From Jeotgalibacillus salarius (lineage in GTDB: Bacteria; Bacillota; Bacilli; Bacillales; Jeotgalibacillaceae): a stretch of DNA of 64,000 bases. Position 1 is the first letter of the stretch. Each line of letters opens with the position of its first letter. Both the position numbers and the translations under genes were made by a program. The stretch is from assembly GCF_004405125.1 (NCBI RefSeq), contig NZ_SORX01000001.1, positions 465,641 through 529,640 of the forward strand, read 5' to 3'. This document shows positions 38,665 to 47,200 of the stretch, in pieces. The notes under the pieces are model-generated. The model did no database searches. It was not told where the DNA came from and saw only the letters and a list, made by a program, of their open reading frames with translations.

Positions 38665-40782
38665 TTATGCGATTTCCGCTGTCTGAGGTTTCCCAATTAC
38701 ACTCAGTTCAAGCAGTTCGGCAACATCCATTGTGCCAACTTCTTCTTCAACTTCCTTCGCTTTCGTACCGTCTGACAGCATTGTCAGGCAGTATGGGCAG
38801 CCGGAGCTGATCATGGATGGTTCTACGACGAGTGCCTGTTCAGTACGGGCGACGTTGACGCGGTGGCCTTTGTCTTCTTCCATCCACATGAGTCCTCCAC
38901 CGGCGCCACAGCACATGCCTTTTTCGCGGTTGCGTTCCATTTCCACGAGCTGAACGCCTGGGATTGACTTCAGGATTTCACGTGGCGGATCGTATACTTC
39001 GTTGTAACGGCCGAGGTAGCATGAGTCGTGGAAGGTGATCTTCTCATTGACTGCATGTACCGGCTTCAGTTTTCCTTTTTCAACCAGGTCGGCAAGTACT
39101 TCTGTATGGTGATAGACTTCAGCTTTTAAGCCGAACTCAGTGTACTCATTTTTAAATACATTGTATGCGTGAGGATCAATCGTCACGATCTTTTTCACGT
39201 CATTTTTTTCAAACTCAGCGATGTTGGCGTTCGCAAGTTCCTGGAATAAGAATTCATTTCCAAGGCGGCGAGGTGTGTCCCCTGAGTTTTTCTCTTTGTT
39301 ACCGAGAATTGCGAATTTCACGCCTGCTTCATTCAGCATTTTTGCGAATGAAAGGGCGATTTTCTGGCTTCGGTTGTCAAATGAACCCATTGATCCAACC
39401 CAGAAAAGGTATTCGAATTCTTCGTCTGCTTTTTTCATTTCTTTTACTGTCGGTACCACAACGTCTTCACGTGCTTCTCTCCAGTTTTCTTTTTCTTTAC
39501 GGTTCAGACCCCAAGGATTACCCTGACGCTCAATGTTTTGCATTGCGCGCTGTGCATCCGGCTCCATTTTACCTTCAGTCAGTACAAGGTAACGGCGCAG
39601 GTCAATGATTTTATCAACGTGCTCGTTCATAACCGGGCACTGATCTTCACAGTTTCGGCAAGTTGTACAAGCCCAGATTTCTTCTTCAGTGATGACATCG
39701 CCGATCAGACTTGGGTGGTACATGTCGATTGCTGCTTCCTGACCGCCTGTTGCAGATGTTGCTGCGATCTGGTTCCCTTTTGTCTGAGCGAATGCTGGTA
39801 CCGGTACCCATGGAGACTGTGACGTAACTGCAGCTCCTGTAAATGTCAGGTGGTCACGGATTTTCGTGATCAGATCCATCGGCGACAGCATTTTTCCTGT
39901 ACCGGTTGCAGGACACATATTCGTACAGCGTCCGCACTCTACGCAGGCATACAGGTCAATCATTTGAAGCTGTGTGAAGTCTTCTACTTTTCCAACGCCG
40001 AAGGTTTCCTGTGATTCATCTTCAAAATTAATGCTGCGAAGTTTACCAGGATTATCAAGACGGTTGAAGTAAACGTTGATCGGTCCTGCGATTAAGTGCG
40101 CGTGCTTTGACTGCGGCACGTATACCAAGAAGCCTAACAGGAATAATAAGTGTACCCACCATGCAAAATAGAAAATGACTGCATTTGCGGTAGCTCCCAT
40201 CCAGCCTGTTGCAAGTGCAACAGCGGACGCGACTGGTTCAGTCCAGGTCGGATCGTGATCGAAGAAAACAATCCCTGCTCCATTTCCGAGTAGAACTGAT
40301 ACCATAAGTCCGCCGATAAAAATCAGTACTAGCCCTGATTTAAAACCCCTTTTCAGACGGACAAGCTTTTCCATGTAACGGCGGTAAAATGCCCAGGCAA
40401 CCGCTACCAAAATCATTAATGTAACGAGCTCCTGGAAGAACGTAAATCCAGGATAGAAAATGCCAAGTGGCAGATGCTCACCAGGTACAAGTCCTTTATA
40501 AATGAAGTCGATGGCACCGGCCTGAACAAGCAGGAAGCCATAAAAGAACATGACGTGAATCATGCCGCTCTTCTTATCCTTCAATAATTTTTTCTGTCCA
40601 AACACCTGAACCATGATTTTCTTCATGCGTTCTTTGACATTGTTATCAAACTCTTCTTTTTTACCAAGTTTGATAAAGTCGTAACGTGATTTGACCAGAT
40701 AACCAAATAAATAGACTGCGTAAGCGGTTACAAGAATAAACGCAATCCAGTTAACAATCAGCAAAATATCCCCAATGCTCAT
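38665..40782 (-). CDS. fadF: FadF-type ETF:menaquinone oxidoreductase (Fe-S, HdrD-like)
   Basis: 705 residues, equal to B. subtilis FadF (YwjF). Five or six membrane helices at residues 1-220 form a NarI-like cytochrome b domain. Two 4Fe-4S motifs follow (CVECGRCTNMCP, CTTCRNCEDQCP), then two CCG domains (DSCYLGRYNE...CCGAGGG; SGCPYCLTML). It is thought to carry electrons from acyl-CoA dehydrogenases via ETF into the quinone pool. A strong promoter overlaps a TetR-type operator just upstream, in line with FadR control known for B. subtilis fadF. Confidence 0.93.
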   Translation of the reverse strand: MSIGDILLIVNWIAFILVTAYAVYLFGYLVKSRYDFIKLGKKEEFDNNVKERMKKIMVQVFGQKKLLKDKKSGMIHVMFFYGFLLVQAGAIDFIYKGLVPGEHLPLGIFYPGFTFFQELVTLMILVAVAWAFYRRYMEKLVRLKRGFKSGLVLIFIGGLMVSVLLGNGAGIVFFDHDPTWTEPVASAVALATGWMGATANAVIFYFAWWVHLLFLLGFLVYVPQSKHAHLIAGPINVYFNRLDNPGKLRSINFEDESQETFGVGKVEDFTQLQMIDLYACVECGRCTNMCPATGTGKMLSPMDLITKIRDHLTFTGAAVTSQSPWVPVPAFAQTKGNQIAATSATGGQEAAIDMYHPSLIGDVITEEEIWACTTCRNCEDQCPVMNEHVDKIIDLRRYLVLTEGKMEPDAQRAMQNIERQGNPWGLNRKEKENWREAREDVVVPTVKEMKKADEEFEYLFWVGSMGSFDNRSQKIALSFAKMLNEAGVKFAILGNKEKNSGDTPRRLGNEFLFQELANANIAEFEKNDVKKIVTIDPHAYNVFKNEYTEFGLKAEVYHHTEVLADLVEKGKLKPVHAVNEKITFHDSCYLGRYNEVYDPPREILKSIPGVQLVEMERNREKGMCCGAGGGLMWMEEDKGHRVNVARTEQALVVEPSMISSGCPYCLTMLSDGTKAKEVEEEVGTMDVAELLELSVIGKPQTAEIA

Positions 40783-40827
40783 GTTCGCTGCACTCCTCCC
40801 AAAGTTGTCTGACTCTTTCTTATACTC

Positions 40828-40855
40828 ATTATATAATGAATGAGCATTCAGTCAA
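40828..40855 (-). promoter_or_regulatory. Promoter of fadF with overlapping TetR-type operator
   Basis: Minus strand TTGACT (40850-40855), 16-bp spacer, TATAAT (40828-40833). The spacer holds the palindrome AATGAATGAGCATTCAGT (plus strand 40835-40852), so a bound repressor would block RNA polymerase. FadR boxes of B. subtilis use TGAATGA/TCATTCA half-sites. Confidence 0.75.
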
Positions 40856-40936
40856 TGGATTTTAAGAACTTTTCTCTTTCATTTTACAGTTAATGCTGTT
40901 ATTTGGACATACTATTTTGGAGAAAGGAGTCGTGTG

Positions 40937-42079
40937 ATGAAATTTTTTGTCTGGATCTCACTGATTGTTCTCTGGCTGAGACTGGATTGGCTGGCCGGAT
41001 TAAAAAAGAATAAAAAACCAATTGCTTCTCCCTATAAAAAGAAAAATGCTAAAGCCACTTTTTTTGATGATGGCGTGGAATGGATGAAGCAGCTGGAGGA
41101 TGACTGTATAAATGCAGTATGTACGATAGATATCATGTTTTTCATTTTACAGCCCGATGATGCGGGGAAACGCCTGATGAAACTGCTTGTGAAAAAAGCA
41201 CAGGAAGGTGTACGCGTGCGTCTGATGCTGGATGCGATTGGCAGCGGTTCCTTTAAAAAGTCGCTGAAGCATATTTCGCATGAAGGTGTGATCATTCAAT
41301 TCAGCCGCCCGTTTACGTTTAAAGGAAGCTGGTTTTCGATGCAAAAGCGCAATCATAAAAAACTGTCAGTCATCGATAAAAAAATTGCTCACGTCGGCGG
41401 GTTTAATATCGGACTTGAGTATTTACATCTGGATCCTGTGCTGACACCATGGCGCGATTATCACTTGCGGCTGACTGGTGACATTACGCAGGACTGTCAG
41501 ACTGAATTTGATCGTGACTGGCGGGAGGAATCGATTGAGCCTGAAACGGGTGGCAGTGGACGATATCAGCTAGTGTCATCTGAAACGGTGGACCAGGAGG
41601 ATTTCATTTGCAGCCTGCTTAAAAAAGCGGAGACTTCGATTTTTATCGGCTCTCCTTATTTTATTCCGACTCAAAAGGTTGAATCCTGTCTGTTTAATGC
41701 CATCAAAAGTGGTGTAAAACTAACCGTTTTAGTGCCCGGAACGCCTGATCACCCCCTGGTTCAGCCTGCCTCTTACCGTTATCTTCGCAGGCTGATTGAA
41801 AAAGGAGCGGATGTTTATCAATTCCAAAACGGCTTTTATCACGCAAAAGCGATTTTAATTGATGACAAGCTGTGTGATATTGGGACGATGAATTTTGACC
41901 GGCGGAGTCTGTTAATTAATGAGGAGTTAAATGTGATTACGGAGGATAAGGAAATAATCCTTTCTTTATCGGAGAGTATTGAGAAGGACCTAGCCAATGC
42001 TGTGAAACTGAATCAGGGAGATTTAAAATTACAACCGATTAAGGAGACGGCTGCGTGGTGTGTGGGGCATTTGCTGTAG
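40937..42079 (+). CDS. cls: Cardiolipin synthase-like phospholipase D protein (YwjE-like)
   Basis: 380 residues with one N-terminal helix and two HKD motifs: NHKKLSVIDKKIAHVGGFNIG and FYHAKAILIDDKLCDIGTMN. AAGGAG lies 7 nt before ATG 40937. Divergent from fadF, as ywjE is in B. subtilis. It may join two phosphatidylglycerols to cardiolipin; a minor synthase is also possible. Confidence 0.92.
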   Translation: MKFFVWISLIVLWLRLDWLAGLKKNKKPIASPYKKKNAKATFFDDGVEWMKQLEDDCINAVCTIDIMFFILQPDDAGKRLMKLLVKKAQEGVRVRLMLDAIGSGSFKKSLKHISHEGVIIQFSRPFTFKGSWFSMQKRNHKKLSVIDKKIAHVGGFNIGLEYLHLDPVLTPWRDYHLRLTGDITQDCQTEFDRDWREESIEPETGGSGRYQLVSSETVDQEDFICSLLKKAETSIFIGSPYFIPTQKVESCLFNAIKSGVKLTVLVPGTPDHPLVQPASYRYLRRLIEKGADVYQFQNGFYHAKAILIDDKLCDIGTMNFDRRSLLINEELNVITEDKEIILSLSESIEKDLANAVKLNQGDLKLQPIKETAAWCVGHLL

Positions 42080-42082
42080 AGA

Positions 42083-42118
42083 AAAAGGCAAAGAGTAGTG
42101 TGACTCTCTGCCTTTTAC
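42083..42118. terminator. Bidirectional terminator after cls
   Basis: AAAGGCAAAGAGT / ACTCTCTGCCTTT with T tracts on both strands; overlaps the stop codon of the opposing gene. Confidence 0.8.
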
Positions 42119-42417
42119 CATAGCGGTTCGTCGTTATTTGAGAGTCTGACACCAGCCGGCATGGTGAGGCTAGCACTGATAAATACGATCACTGCTAGGA
42201 TTGCGAGACTTGTAAAAGATAAGTCTAGTATCAGAGCGCTAAATATAATGATAAAACTGATCACTCCTGAAAGTGAAGCCGAGCGTTTTCGTGTATTTTT
42301 AGTTACATACTGTTTTTCACCGCAATGCGGACATTCCATTGCGCCATTAAACCACATAATCCGTTTAAACGCTTTCGAGTAAGGCCATTTCTGATGACAA
42401 TTCTGACAGACCGGCAT
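42115..42417 (-). CDS. CXXC-20-CXXC zinc-ribbon membrane protein
   Basis: 100 residues. CQNC at residue 4 and CPHC about 20 residues on match the small Bacillales family named for its CXXC-(20)-CXXC spacing; two membrane helices follow. ATG 42417 has AAAGGAGG upstream. Function unknown. It stands alone between cls and the cobalamin operon. Confidence 0.85.
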   Translation of the reverse strand: MPVCQNCHQKWPYSKAFKRIMWFNGAMECPHCGEKQYVTKNTRKRSASLSGVISFIIIFSALILDLSFTSLAILAVIVFISASLTMPAGVRLSNNDEPLW

Positions 42418-42489
42418 GATATGTTCCTCCTTTATAATCCTTATAGTATTAATACGGATGAGCGTGGTAAAAGTTCCCTCTTTTAGTGG

Positions 42490-42551
42490 GATTGCGACAT
42501 CCCGTGCGTGGATCACAACAACCCGCGCACCGATGATTGCTACAACTCAAC
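42490..42551. repeat. Short tandem repeat with 21-bp period
   Basis: Three units starting with GAT at 42490, 42511 and 42532: GATTGCGACATCCCGTGCG, GATCACAACAACCCGCGCAC, GATGATTGCTACAACTC. The unit resembles the complement of the repeats at 53353-53700. Confidence 0.6.
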
Positions 42552-42583
42552 AAAAAAGCCTGCAGCATTACTCCACTGCAGAC
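42552..42583 (-). terminator. Terminator of the cobalamin operon
   Basis: GTCTGCAG / CTGCAGGC hairpin followed by T6 on the minus strand; overlaps the last codons of the final gene. Confidence 0.65.
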
Positions 42584-43236
42584 CTCCTTCCTACAATCCA
42601 GCACGCTGCCGGACCAGCCGATTTATTTATATCCACGCCAAAGTCGGGCATAGGATCTTCAACACCAATCTGCTCACACATCCGTGACCACTCCGCAGCA
42701 ATCCCTTTTGAACCAACCGGCCAAATCACAGCAACTGATGGATCATCAATATATGAGCGAGCGAGACTCAAAGGCGCTATCTCCGCAGCCTTTTCCACTA
42801 CTTCTATCCCAACCAGCGGCATGCCGGCAAGCGTCCATTCAATAGGACCGCTCACTTCTGAAAAATCCCTTACCCTTTCTCCAAGCACTGTCACTGCAAC
42901 AGCGGACTGCTGCAGCGCCATATTTGATTCAGTGCTCCCGGTGACATCAGTATCCACACCAATTTCAGCCAGACCCTGCCGAACACCTGCATGAAGCTTT
43001 CCCCATGCAGCTTCCCCGCAAAAATTATGCAGCACCACTGAAATCGGGATTGCCCCTGCTGAAAAGCAGTCCATCACTGCTGTACGGAAAGCATAATAGG
43101 CGACCACCTCATAAGGTGCATTGACCTCGTCCAGCTGCTTCTCCCCAATGCCTCCGCTGTTATCCGTTGTCATGACGATCGTCTTTTCACCAACGGACCA
43201 CTCCATCGCGTTGCGGCCAAAAGCTGATTTATTCAT
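42568..43236 (-). CDS. cblS: PurM/ThiL-like ATP-binding protein, probable alpha-ribazole kinase
   Basis: 222 residues of the AIR-synthase-related type: TTDNSGGIGEKQLD, a middle ATP-binding segment (VTVLGERVRDFSEV) and DFGVDINKSAGPA. In B12 operons of Firmicutes that lack CobT, a PurM-like kinase (CblS) phosphorylates alpha-ribazole; that assignment rests on this family memory and on operon position. No cobT or CblT transporter gene is in the window. ATG 43236 overlaps the adenosyltransferase gene by 8 bp. Confidence 0.72.
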   Translation of the reverse strand: MNKSAFGRNAMEWSVGEKTIVMTTDNSGGIGEKQLDEVNAPYEVVAYYAFRTAVMDCFSAGAIPISVVLHNFCGEAAWGKLHAGVRQGLAEIGVDTDVTGSTESNMALQQSAVAVTVLGERVRDFSEVSGPIEWTLAGMPLVGIEVVEKAAEIAPLSLARSYIDDPSVAVIWPVGSKGIAAEWSRMCEQIGVEDPMPDFGVDINKSAGPAACWIVGRRSAVE

Positions 43237-43813
43237 CTTTAGATTTTTTATTCGTATGGAACACTTTTGCGCTGCGGATATATTCAACATCTGAAATGTT
43301 CTGGCGTGCATTCACAACACGTGCACATGCAAACAGATAATCTGATAGACGATTTAAATACTGCTGTGGTGTACCCGGCAGTTCTGCATCAAGCTTGGCA
43401 AGCGACACTGTCTGACGCTCTGCGCGACGGGTTACGGTTCGTGCAATATGAAGCGTTGCTGCTGCAGGTGAACCACCAGGCAGGATAAAGCGTTCAAGCT
43501 CCGGTGCTTCCTCCATCAGTTCGTCAATTCTCTTTTCAAGCTGCTCCACTGCCTTTGGATCAAGCTTCCACTCACGGTGGCTTGATACGTTTGCAAGGTC
43601 ACCGCCTGCGTCAAACAGTTCGTGCTGGATCGCTTCAAGATCTTCCAGAATATCTGCAAATTTTTCAGCATCAAGCTCAGTGACAGCCTTGCCTACAAAG
43701 CTGTTTGCCTCATCAATTGTGCCATATGCTTCCACGCGGACATCATCTTTAAAAACGCGTCCCCCGATTAGACTTGTTTGTCCTTTATCCCCTGTTTTCG
43801 TGTAAATTTTCAT
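43229..43813 (-). CDS. pduO: Cob(I)alamin adenosyltransferase, PduO type
   Basis: 194 residues. N-terminal ATP-binding KIYTKTGDKGQTSLIGG, and FILPGGSPAAATLHIARTVTRRAERQ of the helical core with the conserved Arg residues. Attaches the adenosyl group to cobalamin or cobinamide, making the coenzyme form needed by the mutase at 28.9-32.1 kb. AAAGGAGG precedes ATG 43813. Confidence 0.94.
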   Translation of the reverse strand: MKIYTKTGDKGQTSLIGGRVFKDDVRVEAYGTIDEANSFVGKAVTELDAEKFADILEDLEAIQHELFDAGGDLANVSSHREWKLDPKAVEQLEKRIDELMEEAPELERFILPGGSPAAATLHIARTVTRRAERQTVSLAKLDAELPGTPQQYLNRLSDYLFACARVVNARQNISDVEYIRSAKVFHTNKKSKDE

Positions 43814-44238
43814 CTTAATTCCTCCTTTGTTTTCAGCTCTTCTGCAAGTCCATACCAGACTCTTGTCACGCGCTCTGCTTTTAATGCGGAATATTGGTGA
43901 CACCAGCCAAGAACGTCTCTTGTAAAGCGCTGTTCTTTTTCAATTGGTACGATTCCTTTTGACTGATCCGTTCCAACGATGACCACCTGCCTGGCAGGGT
44001 CACCGTTTTCCCATTTAATTAAACGGTCAACTTCCTGTTTCCATATCAGAACAACTTCATCGCTGTCACGTCCATAATGCCTAAGAATCCAGTGTTCTAG
44101 CGCTGTAAATAAAATGGTGGTCACACCGTTTTCTATCTTTTCACCAGGCTCACTGATTTTCTGATACGGCACTTGATTAAGCTGAGTTTCTACCCATTTT
44201 CGTTTGCCGTTGTAGGCACCGCCGATAACAAAGTGCAC
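43810..44238 (-). CDS. Short CobU-like protein with degenerate P-loop
   Basis: 142 residues. The N-terminus FVIGGAYNGKRKW has the position of the CobU P-loop, but Lys-Arg replaces the GK[S/T]. VVIVGTDQSKGIVPIEKEQRFTRDV then matches the CobU VSNEVGxGIVP segment. It lacks the middle of CobU with the guanylylated His. Starts with GTG after GGAGGGG; overlaps cobC by 49 bp and pduO by 4 bp. It may be an accessory or partner of the full CobU encoded at 45597-46139. Confidence 0.75.
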   Translation of the reverse strand: MHFVIGGAYNGKRKWVETQLNQVPYQKISEPGEKIENGVTTILFTALEHWILRHYGRDSDEVVLIWKQEVDRLIKWENGDPARQVVIVGTDQSKGIVPIEKEQRFTRDVLGWCHQYSALKAERVTRVWYGLAEELKTKEELR

Positions 44239-44825
44239 CGGTCTCCCCTCCTGAACGACTCAGCGTCTTTCCAGACAAGTGTCAGTCCTTCACCGTGAAG
44301 CGGCTTCCAGTCCCAGAAATCCTTCTCTTCAGGTGCAAGCTCTGTCAGCAGCTTTCTGATCGAACCACCATGTGCCACGATGGCGATATCCCTTACCTCA
44401 TCATGCATACACCACTCGCGGATTGTTTTCCACGCTTCCATCACGCGCGCTGAAAAGTCTTTGAACGGCTCACCGTTTTCAGGCTGCATCACTTCAGGGT
44501 TATTCAGCCACTCTGCAAAGTCTTCACGCTTTTGCAGTTCGTCAGCTTTACGTCCTTCCCATTCACCGAAGTTGATTTCACGCAGACCGCGATGCTGAAT
44601 TTTTGGCTGATCCGGAAACAGAATGTCTGCTGATTCCACACATCTTTTCAAATCACTGATCACAACGCGTTCTGCGTCCGGCCGATGTTGTTTTGTTTCA
44701 TACAGACGGTCGATTCCATCCTGAGAGATCGAAACGTCTGACCAGCCGATATAGACTTTTTCCTGATTTTCCTTTGTTACCCCATGACGATAGAGAGATA
44801 ACACCACACGAGTATCAGACTCCAT
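44190..44825 (-). CDS. cobC: Histidine phosphatase, probable alpha-ribazole-5-phosphate phosphatase
   Basis: 211 residues of the phosphoglycerate-mutase-like superfamily: LYRHGVTKENQEKVYIG (nucleophile His in RHG), LREINFGEWEGRK, and IVAHGGSIRKLL with the second His. It lies between cobS and CobU-like genes, which fits removal of the 5-prime phosphate in nucleotide-loop assembly. GGAGG lies before the ATG. Confidence 0.85.
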   Translation of the reverse strand: MESDTRVVLSLYRHGVTKENQEKVYIGWSDVSISQDGIDRLYETKQHRPDAERVVISDLKRCVESADILFPDQPKIQHRGLREINFGEWEGRKADELQKREDFAEWLNNPEVMQPENGEPFKDFSARVMEAWKTIREWCMHDEVRDIAIVAHGGSIRKLLTELAPEEKDFWDWKPLHGEGLTLVWKDAESFRRGDRCTLLSAVPTTANENG

Positions 44826-45553
44826 AATTCTCCTCCTTCAACTGAAGCACCAAGCGAATCCCCTGAGATTCCGCCAAATGCTTTTTTAAAAAAGATCACG
44901 CTGATGATTGTAAAAATGGTTGTTCCTGCTAAAAGGATCACGAGCAGCGGCCACAGCTCCGGTGAAAGTAACAGCGGGATGACTGCAACCAGACTGACTG
45001 TCCCTGCTTTTAAAAGAACATGGCGAGTCAGATAACTTTTCAAGTAATGTGCCATGCCATCCTGCCTTGCAAGCGGCGCTTTTACAAGCAGTACAGCGAT
45101 CATCAGCCTGGACAGCACCGGAACCCAGATGAGCCAGATCCAGCCTGCCGCTCCCTGCATCGCAAGGTCAAGCAGCAGAATAAACTTTGACGCCAGCAGG
45201 ACAATCAGTGACAGCACACCAAATGCACCGACTCTTGGATCCTTTAAAATCTCATGTCTCTTTTCAGAATCTTTATATGAAAAGTACGCATCACTGACAT
45301 CCGTCCAGCCATCCAGATGCAGACCGCCTGTCAGTACAATAAACGTCAGCCAGACCAGAAATGCAGTGATCAGCGGACTTGCAGAAAATGTTTCTGCAGT
45401 AATGATGAGTCCGATCGAACCACTCCCGATGATTGCGCCAACCATCGGAAGAAGCCCAATCATCCAGCTGACTGACCGCTGATTCATCTCTATTTCGCGG
45501 CGGATTGGCAGGACGGTAAAAAACTGAACGGCAAGTAAAAATCCTTTTACCAT
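44777..45553 (-). CDS. cobS: Adenosylcobinamide-GDP ribazoletransferase (cobalamin synthase)
   Basis: 258 residues, six or seven membrane helices. The signature GGLHLDGWTDVSDAYFS near residue 80 and KDPRVGAFGVLSL hold the metal-binding Asp residues. Joins alpha-ribazole (phosphate) to AdoCbi-GDP. Overlaps cobC by 49 bp. Confidence 0.94.
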   Translation of the reverse strand: MVKGFLLAVQFFTVLPIRREIEMNQRSVSWMIGLLPMVGAIIGSGSIGLIITAETFSASPLITAFLVWLTFIVLTGGLHLDGWTDVSDAYFSYKDSEKRHEILKDPRVGAFGVLSLIVLLASKFILLLDLAMQGAAGWIWLIWVPVLSRLMIAVLLVKAPLARQDGMAHYLKSYLTRHVLLKAGTVSLVAVIPLLLSPELWPLLVILLAGTTIFTIISVIFFKKAFGGISGDSLGASVEGGELWSLILVWCYLSIVMG

Positions 45554-45596
45554 GATGATACCTTATTTACTGCAAGCTTATCATATTGCAGGGTGT

Positions 45597-46139
45597 TCAT
45601 CGCAGCATCTCACCTTTCCGGATCAGCGCAAGACCCGCTTCCATTTCAACTGCGCGGTTACTTTCTTTTACAAGCATTTGATGAATCTCACCGATCAGCC
45701 GCTGATACTCAAAGGTAAATCCTTCTATAAATACTGGCTCCCACAGCACTTCGTTTGAAACAATATAAAGATCAGCCTGCATTCTGACCGACTTGATAAA
45801 ATAGGACACATCATGCAGAATCTGTGCCTTTTCTGACCCTCTCATCAGCTCATTTGTCAGCCAGGTTGTCACGCAGTCCCAAACGATCACGGCACGCTCC
45901 GGTAACCTACTGATCGCTCCGGGCAGGTCAACCGGCTGTTCAATTGTCAGCCACTCTTCATTCTCACGATCCCTTTGGTGCCTTTCAATCCGCTCCTTCA
46001 TTTCCCGGTCAAAGGAAACACCTGATGCGAGATACACAAGATTGCCCCCAATTTCATGCTGCCGTCCAAGCGCTTCACGCTCTGCCCATCCGGTTTTACC
46101 GCTTCTGACGCCGCCAATGACAATCGTTACTGTGCCCAT
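45597..46139 (-). CDS. cobU: Adenosylcobinamide kinase/guanylyltransferase
   Basis: 180 residues with intact P-loop IGGVRSGKTGWAE, the RIERHQRDRENEEW segment with the His that carries GMP, and VWDCVTTWLTNEL. YIVSNEVLWEPV departs from the usual NEVGxGIVP motif, the segment retained by the short paralogue at 43810. Overlaps cobD by 13 bp. Confidence 0.9.
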   Translation of the reverse strand: MGTVTIVIGGVRSGKTGWAEREALGRQHEIGGNLVYLASGVSFDREMKERIERHQRDRENEEWLTIEQPVDLPGAISRLPERAVIVWDCVTTWLTNELMRGSEKAQILHDVSYFIKSVRMQADLYIVSNEVLWEPVFIEGFTFEYQRLIGEIHQMLVKESNRAVEMEAGLALIRKGEMLR

Positions 46140-47200
46140 GACGTCACCGCCTTAATCAGCTTTTGATTTTGTTCCGGCAGCTTCATCCCGATTCTCAGCC
46201 AGGCACCGTCAAGACCTTTGTAATTGTAAGTGTGGCGCAGAACCAGCCCTTCCCTGAGTAAAAACTGCCAAAGTGCTTCTGTCTGCTTTGCATCCGGCGG
46301 CTGAATGCACACATAATTAGCTGCTGATTCAGAAACTTTAAAACCAATGTCACGTAATGCGTCTGTGAAATAAGATCTTTCTTTACTAATAAATGAGCGG
46401 ACTTCATCTGTGTACAGCTGATCCTGCAATACCGTTTCTCCGCCTAAAAGCGCAAGTTGATTCACGTTCCAGTGAGGCAGCCACTGACTGATTTCTTTTA
46501 CCGTTTCCTCATTAGCGAGCAGGTAGCCAAGACGCAATCCTGCGATACTGTACATTTTTGTCATGGACCTGAAAATAAGAAGTGAAGGGCTGCCAGTGTA
46601 ATCTGCAAGTGAATACTGCTCTCCAGCCATATCTATAAACGCTTCATCGAGCAAAAGTGTACTGCCTGATTTCTCAGCTGTTACCAACCAGGATAAAAGG
46701 GTTTCCCTTTCAAGCCTGATGCCTGTAGGGTTATTCGGGTTACAGATAAATAATGCACGATCAGGCTCTGATAAAAATGCATGGATTTCATGATCATCGG
46801 GCTGAAAACCCATCAACTCAGTTGAATAAATGTGATGCGTAAATGCACCATTTGCCTTGATGACCCGCTCATATTCACTGAATGCAGGGTGAATCACGCC
46901 TACTGTTTTCCCCTGAAATTTCCTAAGCGCTGTCATCATCAGCTCTGACGCACCGTTTCCAAGGAGGAGCTGCGCTTCATTCACCTGATGCTTATTCGCA
47001 ATCAGCTTTTTCAGGCCCCTTCCTTCAGGATCAGGGTAGGAGGAAATCGCGTTGTACCAGCGAGCCCACTGCTCTTTTAAACGTGTTGGCGGACCGGTCG
47101 GAATACTGTTTTCACTGAAATCGATCACTGCATCAGGTGTTTCCATACCCAACGTTTCATACAAATAAAGCGGATTAGCGCCATGTGAAGGTAAAGTCAT
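46127..47200 (-). CDS. cobD: L-threonine-O-3-phosphate decarboxylase (CobD type)
   Basis: 357-residue PLP enzyme of the HisC fold. DFSENSIPTGPP near the start, ICNPNNPTG, LLLDEAFIDMAG, and the PLP lysine in FRSMTKMYSIAGLRLGY. It makes aminopropanol phosphate for the nucleotide loop. ATG 47200 has GGAGG upstream; the longer frame overlaps cbiB further. Confidence 0.88.
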   Translation of the reverse strand: MTLPSHGANPLYLYETLGMETPDAVIDFSENSIPTGPPTRLKEQWARWYNAISSYPDPEGRGLKKLIANKHQVNEAQLLLGNGASELMMTALRKFQGKTVGVIHPAFSEYERVIKANGAFTHHIYSTELMGFQPDDHEIHAFLSEPDRALFICNPNNPTGIRLERETLLSWLVTAEKSGSTLLLDEAFIDMAGEQYSLADYTGSPSLLIFRSMTKMYSIAGLRLGYLLANEETVKEISQWLPHWNVNQLALLGGETVLQDQLYTDEVRSFISKERSYFTDALRDIGFKVSESAANYVCIQPPDAKQTEALWQFLLREGLVLRHTYNYKGLDGAWLRIGMKLPEQNQKLIKAVTSWAQ

